From: CAYOXX01 sp964408025 | GTDB lineage: Bacteria; Acidobacteriota; DATKUA01 | Reading direction: 5' to 3' | NCBI GenBank assembly: GCA_964408025.1 | Contig: CAYOXX010000001.1 | Span: forward strand, 149,854 to 213,853 | DNA length: 64,000 bases | Position numbers and translations under genes: made by a program | Shown here: positions 61,265 to 64,000 of the stretch, piece after piece | Numbering within the stretch: position 1 is the first letter of the stretch | Layout: every line of letters begins with the position of its first letter | Notes under the pieces: generated by a model | Databases searched by the model: none | Told to the model about the DNA's origin: nothing | What the model saw: only the letters and a program-made list of their open reading frames with translations

Positions 61265-62278
61265 ATGGGTTTCGAACTGGTCAGCGTAATAGTACCCGCT
61301 CTTAACGAGGCCAAGAGCCTGCGTGAACTCTTCTTACGCGTGAAGCGAACCCTCGACGATATCGAGCAGCGCTTCGAGTTCATCGTAGTCGACGACGGCA
61401 GCAGCGACGCCACCTTCGAAACCGCCAAGAGTTTGCGAGAAGAGCGCGCAAACATCTGCATCATTCGACACGCCCGCAACTGCGGCAAGTCGATGGCCTT
61501 GAGACACGGTTTCGAGGTCGCCGGGGGCGACGTCGCGGTCACTATAGATGCGGACCTACAGGATCAGCCGGAGATGATCCCCCGCCTTCTGGACAAGATC
61601 ACCAAAGACTGCGATCTGGTCGTTGGCTGGCGCGCCGACAGGAAAGACAATCCCGCGCGCAAGATCCTCTCCAAATCATTCAATTTCGCAGCTCGAATCG
61701 TGTCTTCACTCAACCTGCACGACATCAATTGCGGCTTCAAAGCCTACCGGCAGGACGTATATAAAAATCTTAAGCTACTCAGGGGTCAGCATCGGCTCAC
61801 GCCCGTCCTCGCCGCCCGGCGCGGTTACAGTATCGGCGAAGTCCGGATCGCGCATTCGCCGCGAAAATACGGCCGCTCGAAATTCCGCCTGTTTCGCTTT
61901 CGTGGGCTATTCGACCTGATATTGCTGCTCGCCTCCGAGTACGCACGATCGCGTCCGCTCCGGAGCGTATTCCTCCCGGCTCTTCTCAGTCTGGCACTCG
62001 CCGCAGTTCTATTCACGGGATGGCTTCTAACGCCGGCGCTTCTTCAGCAGGAAGCAGCGCCCGCTCCGATGATCTCAACACTGTGCGGCTTCGGTGCGAT
62101 AGGTTGCGCGATAATCGGCGCGATTCTGCTCCTAATTGGACCCGTGATTGTTATCTTCTCCAAGCTACTCAATAAGGAAGGCGGACGTAAAGAGCTCATC
62201 AGCGAAATACTCGAAGCAAAGGAAGAGCCGTCGAAACGCGGTTCAAAGTTTGCGATTTCGGAACCACCGAAAGATTGA
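61265..62278 (+). CDS. Family 2 glycosyltransferase (dolichol/polyprenyl-phosphate sugar synthase-like)
   Basis: A 337-residue GT-A enzyme. It opens VSVIVPALNEAKSL; the nucleotide-binding aspartates are in FIVVDDGSSD and the metal-binding DxD in TIDADLQDQPEM. INCGFKAYR and the basic HSPRKYGRSKFRLFRFRG are typical of DPMS-like enzymes that transfer sugar to a polyprenyl phosphate. Two C-terminal hydrophobic segments (SLALAAVLFTGWLL, AIIGAILLLIGPVIVIF) anchor it. Such lipid-linked sugars feed GT-C enzymes like those in this window. Its last 36 bases overlap the converging oxidoreductase gene. Confidence 0.92.
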   Translation: MGFELVSVIVPALNEAKSLRELFLRVKRTLDDIEQRFEFIVVDDGSSDATFETAKSLREERANICIIRHARNCGKSMALRHGFEVAGGDVAVTIDADLQDQPEMIPRLLDKITKDCDLVVGWRADRKDNPARKILSKSFNFAARIVSSLNLHDINCGFKAYRQDVYKNLKLLRGQHRLTPVLAARRGYSIGEVRIAHSPRKYGRSKFRLFRFRGLFDLILLLASEYARSRPLRSVFLPALLSLALAAVLFTGWLLTPALLQQEAAPAPMISTLCGFGAIGCAIIGAILLLIGPVIVIFSKLLNKEGGRKELISEILEAKEEPSKRGSKFAISEPPKD

Positions 62279-63553
62279 TTCCGAGGTCTCGGTAGCCTTT
62301 CTTATCATCGAGTTGACGTTCCTACTACCTGGATAGATGAACGACGCACCAGTCATCCATACGCCATTCAACCGTGGAATACGCCTAATCAGCTCACCGA
62401 AGCCGACGCGGTAAACCGGCGTCGCTGCCCGAAATACTGAAGTTTCTTTCCATAGCAACTTCGGCGGGCGGCCTCCAGCCGCGCGCTCGATGCCGGCCAG
62501 CATCTCTCGCTCGACCTCGACTAGATTCATATTGTCTATGAAATCGGGCGTCGCGTAGCGCGACATGTAGAAGAGATGCTCGTCGACACACCCCGGTGGG
62601 TGAAAGAGGTGATTCTGCTCCACCAGGAGCATGAATCCCAGATCGGTATCGCCAATCGTGCCCCAATAGTACGGCGACAGCGGGCGGTCGAGCCCGCAGA
62701 CCATGCAGACGACACCCGTGTAATCAATCGTTGACAATGCCTTCCGCTCTTCCCGATCCAAGAAATCCGCTATGCCGCAAAATTCTGCCGGCGGTAAAGT
62801 GGAGAGCACCGCACTGGACGTCACCTCGCGCCCATCGTCCGTCTTAACGGAAAAGCCGGCCGAGTCTCTTACTATCTTGGCAACCTTTGCGCCCGTCCGT
62901 ACGCACCCACCGTGCCCGTCAATACTCTCCGCCAGCCGATCTGTCAGCCGTTGCAAGCTGCCTTTCAGATAGCCGAAACGTTCTTTTCGCCTGAAGACAG
63001 TACGCTTGCGCGCCCGCGCCTCGAAGCGCCCCGAAAGGAAAGCCGCAGAGATCTCGTCGGTTCCAACTCCGAACTTGCCGCGGACCAGCCGGTCGAAAAC
63101 CCTCGCCATGCCGGTCCCCTCTTCCAGCCCCAACCACTCGGAAACGGACACGCCGTCAAGACCCCCGCCATCCTTTCCCTTTTTCGACCGCAACAGAGCC
63201 CATCCAAGCCGCAGCCGCTCGAGAATGGAGAGGGGTTTGAAAACCAGCAACCTCGGCGGGTTCGAGACATCGTACCACTGGCCTTCGTGATAGAATCCCG
63301 CTCTTGTGGAATCCCAGTTCAGACCATCAGACAAGCCTAATTCATGCAGCAAATCAATGGCCGACCTGTCGTGCTCGAAGAAGTGATGGTAAAGCCGCTC
63401 CAGCTTGTAGCCCGGCCGCTCGACACAACGTATCAGGCCCCCCAATTCCTCATCTGCTTCCAGCACCTCCACCTGTAAACCGCGGCGGGAAAGGCGGTAC
63501 CCGGCCGTCAAGCCCGAAATTCCCCCTCCGATAATTACTACCTCTGCGCTCAC
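62243..63553 (-). CDS. FAD-dependent amine-oxidase-fold oxidoreductase
   Basis: A 436-residue flavoprotein. The N-terminal FAD motif is VVIIGGGISGLTAGYRLSRRG with VEVLEADEELGGL. The middle region (FGVGTDEISAAFLSGRFEAR) and the C-terminal FAD-binding segment (NGVWMTGASFIYPGSRNVNSMIRKATE) follow the protoporphyrinogen-oxidase/UDP-galactopyranose-mutase-like group common in glycan clusters. The exact reaction is unknown. It converges on and overlaps the GT2 gene by 36 bases and lies 80 bases downstream of the partial gene at the window edge. Confidence 0.85.
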   Translation of the reverse strand: MSAEVVIIGGGISGLTAGYRLSRRGLQVEVLEADEELGGLIRCVERPGYKLERLYHHFFEHDRSAIDLLHELGLSDGLNWDSTRAGFYHEGQWYDVSNPPRLLVFKPLSILERLRLGWALLRSKKGKDGGGLDGVSVSEWLGLEEGTGMARVFDRLVRGKFGVGTDEISAAFLSGRFEARARKRTVFRRKERFGYLKGSLQRLTDRLAESIDGHGGCVRTGAKVAKIVRDSAGFSVKTDDGREVTSSAVLSTLPPAEFCGIADFLDREERKALSTIDYTGVVCMVCGLDRPLSPYYWGTIGDTDLGFMLLVEQNHLFHPPGCVDEHLFYMSRYATPDFIDNMNLVEVEREMLAGIERAAGGRPPKLLWKETSVFRAATPVYRVGFGELIRRIPRLNGVWMTGASFIYPGSRNVNSMIRKATETSESIFRWFRNRKL

Positions 63554-63633
63554 TGCTTACCGCTACCTTCCTTGGAATACAATCTTGATAGCACCCACAA
63601 CCTTCGCTTGGTTTTTATGGTTTGAAAAGGTGA

Positions 63634-64000
63634 TTAATTCCTGCCAGCCCTCCTAAAACCCACATACTTTATTGCCACGGCGCGCGGACGGAACCGGAAC
63701 CGCGGATCCCTCTCCACAGTCACGTAACGCCGTTCGACGTGTTCATAGACGAATCTCAAAGTATTGATTCCCACTCGAAGATAATGCTCGGGGAGATTCA
63801 AAACCACTCTGCGCTGACCGGGCAGGTAGACCGGCGGCGATATCTCGAGATCATTACAGAAAATCCTCACCCGTTGAGGCTCGGCGGATATTGTTTCCCC
63901 GCGAAACGGAAAGAGCCTCAGCACCAGATCGAGCGATCTCTGGCGGTAGATTACAAATCCCAGCACAGATTCCGGTCCGCCGCTCCAGCGCTGTTGGTTC
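63634..64000 (-). CDS. C-terminal part of a glycosyltransferase-like protein (partial)
   Basis: The gene enters from the right edge; only the last 121 codons are visible. They begin QRWSGGPESVLGFVIYRQ and include VRIFCNDLEI...LPGQRRVVLNLPEHYLRVGINTLRFVYEHVE. This aligns along its whole length with the end of the AT-rich membrane protein at 12286-14880 (RWSGSEESELGFFLKR, RRIYIELPERYLQVGINRINFRYRYVE). The missing part is probably a GT-C membrane domain, inferred from that relative. The small beta-rich domain may recognise a glycan. Confidence 0.78.
   Translation of the reverse strand, partial: NQQRWSGGPESVLGFVIYRQRSLDLVLRLFPFRGETISAEPQRVRIFCNDLEISPPVYLPGQRRVVLNLPEHYLRVGINTLRFVYEHVERRYVTVERDPRFRFRPRAVAIKYVGFRRAGRN

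Overview
The window is a 64 kb piece of a chromosome from a Gram-negative, GC-rich bacterium. It carries LolA, predicted outer-membrane barrels, a Wzm/Wzt-type exporter, ribosomal protein S1, HU and an initiator tRNA. Two blocks of exactly 100 Ns suggest a draft, probably metagenome-derived, assembly. The phylum cannot be fixed from the sequence. DUF5916 barrels, PPC and CARDB secreted proteins and an archaeal-type HMG-CoA synthase/thiolase/DUF35 trio suggest an uncultivated environmental lineage. No transposase, integrase, phage gene or CRISPR array was found.

Layout. 1-3.6 kb: two tandem DUF5916 outer-membrane proteins (the first runs off the window); a wrecked third copy lies at 24.5 kb. 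3.8-5.8 kb: a BlaI/M56 sensor pair with a visible promoter and operator. 6-8.4 kb: polyprenyl diphosphate synthase, a secreted protein and LolA. 8.7-17.2 kb: a surface-glycan block (ABC permease, ATPase, 2-hydroxyacid dehydrogenase, two GT-C-like membrane proteins, one in a strikingly AT-rich island). 17.4-31.6 kb: a sulfatase remnant, ComM-like ATPase, secreted CARDB and PPC-repeat proteins, OsmC, several peptidases, a thioredoxin-fold protein, PepT and lipoamide dehydrogenase.

31.8-48.5 kb is one long minus-strand run of acyl-CoA genes: two acyl-CoA dehydrogenases, three crotonases, a two-subunit B12 mutase whose substrate residues match isobutyryl-CoA mutase rather than methylmalonyl-CoA mutase, a cobalamin adenosyltransferase, a GcdA-like carboxyltransferase with a biotin carrier and biotin carboxylase, and HMG-CoA synthase, thiolase and DUF35 genes in tight order. 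Together they could interconvert branched and straight acyl-CoAs and link 3-methylcrotonyl-CoA, 3-methylglutaconyl-CoA and HMG-CoA with acetyl-CoA. Upstream on the same strand are rpsA, HU, a HIT protein and a SurA-like foldase, with a clear sigma-70 promoter before rpsA.

53-64 kb: a PQQ-propeller/SPOR-like protein, a tandem hairpin repeat, a two-gene CHAT protease-NTPase-TPR module with a small unknown partner (the best candidate for an undescribed conflict or signalling system), an aminotransferase, tRNA-fMet with its promoter, and a second glycan block (GT2, FAD oxidoreductase, partial glycosyltransferase-like protein). Both N gaps interrupt repeat genes, and about 55 bases are duplicated across each gap. 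Merging these duplicates restores both reading frames.
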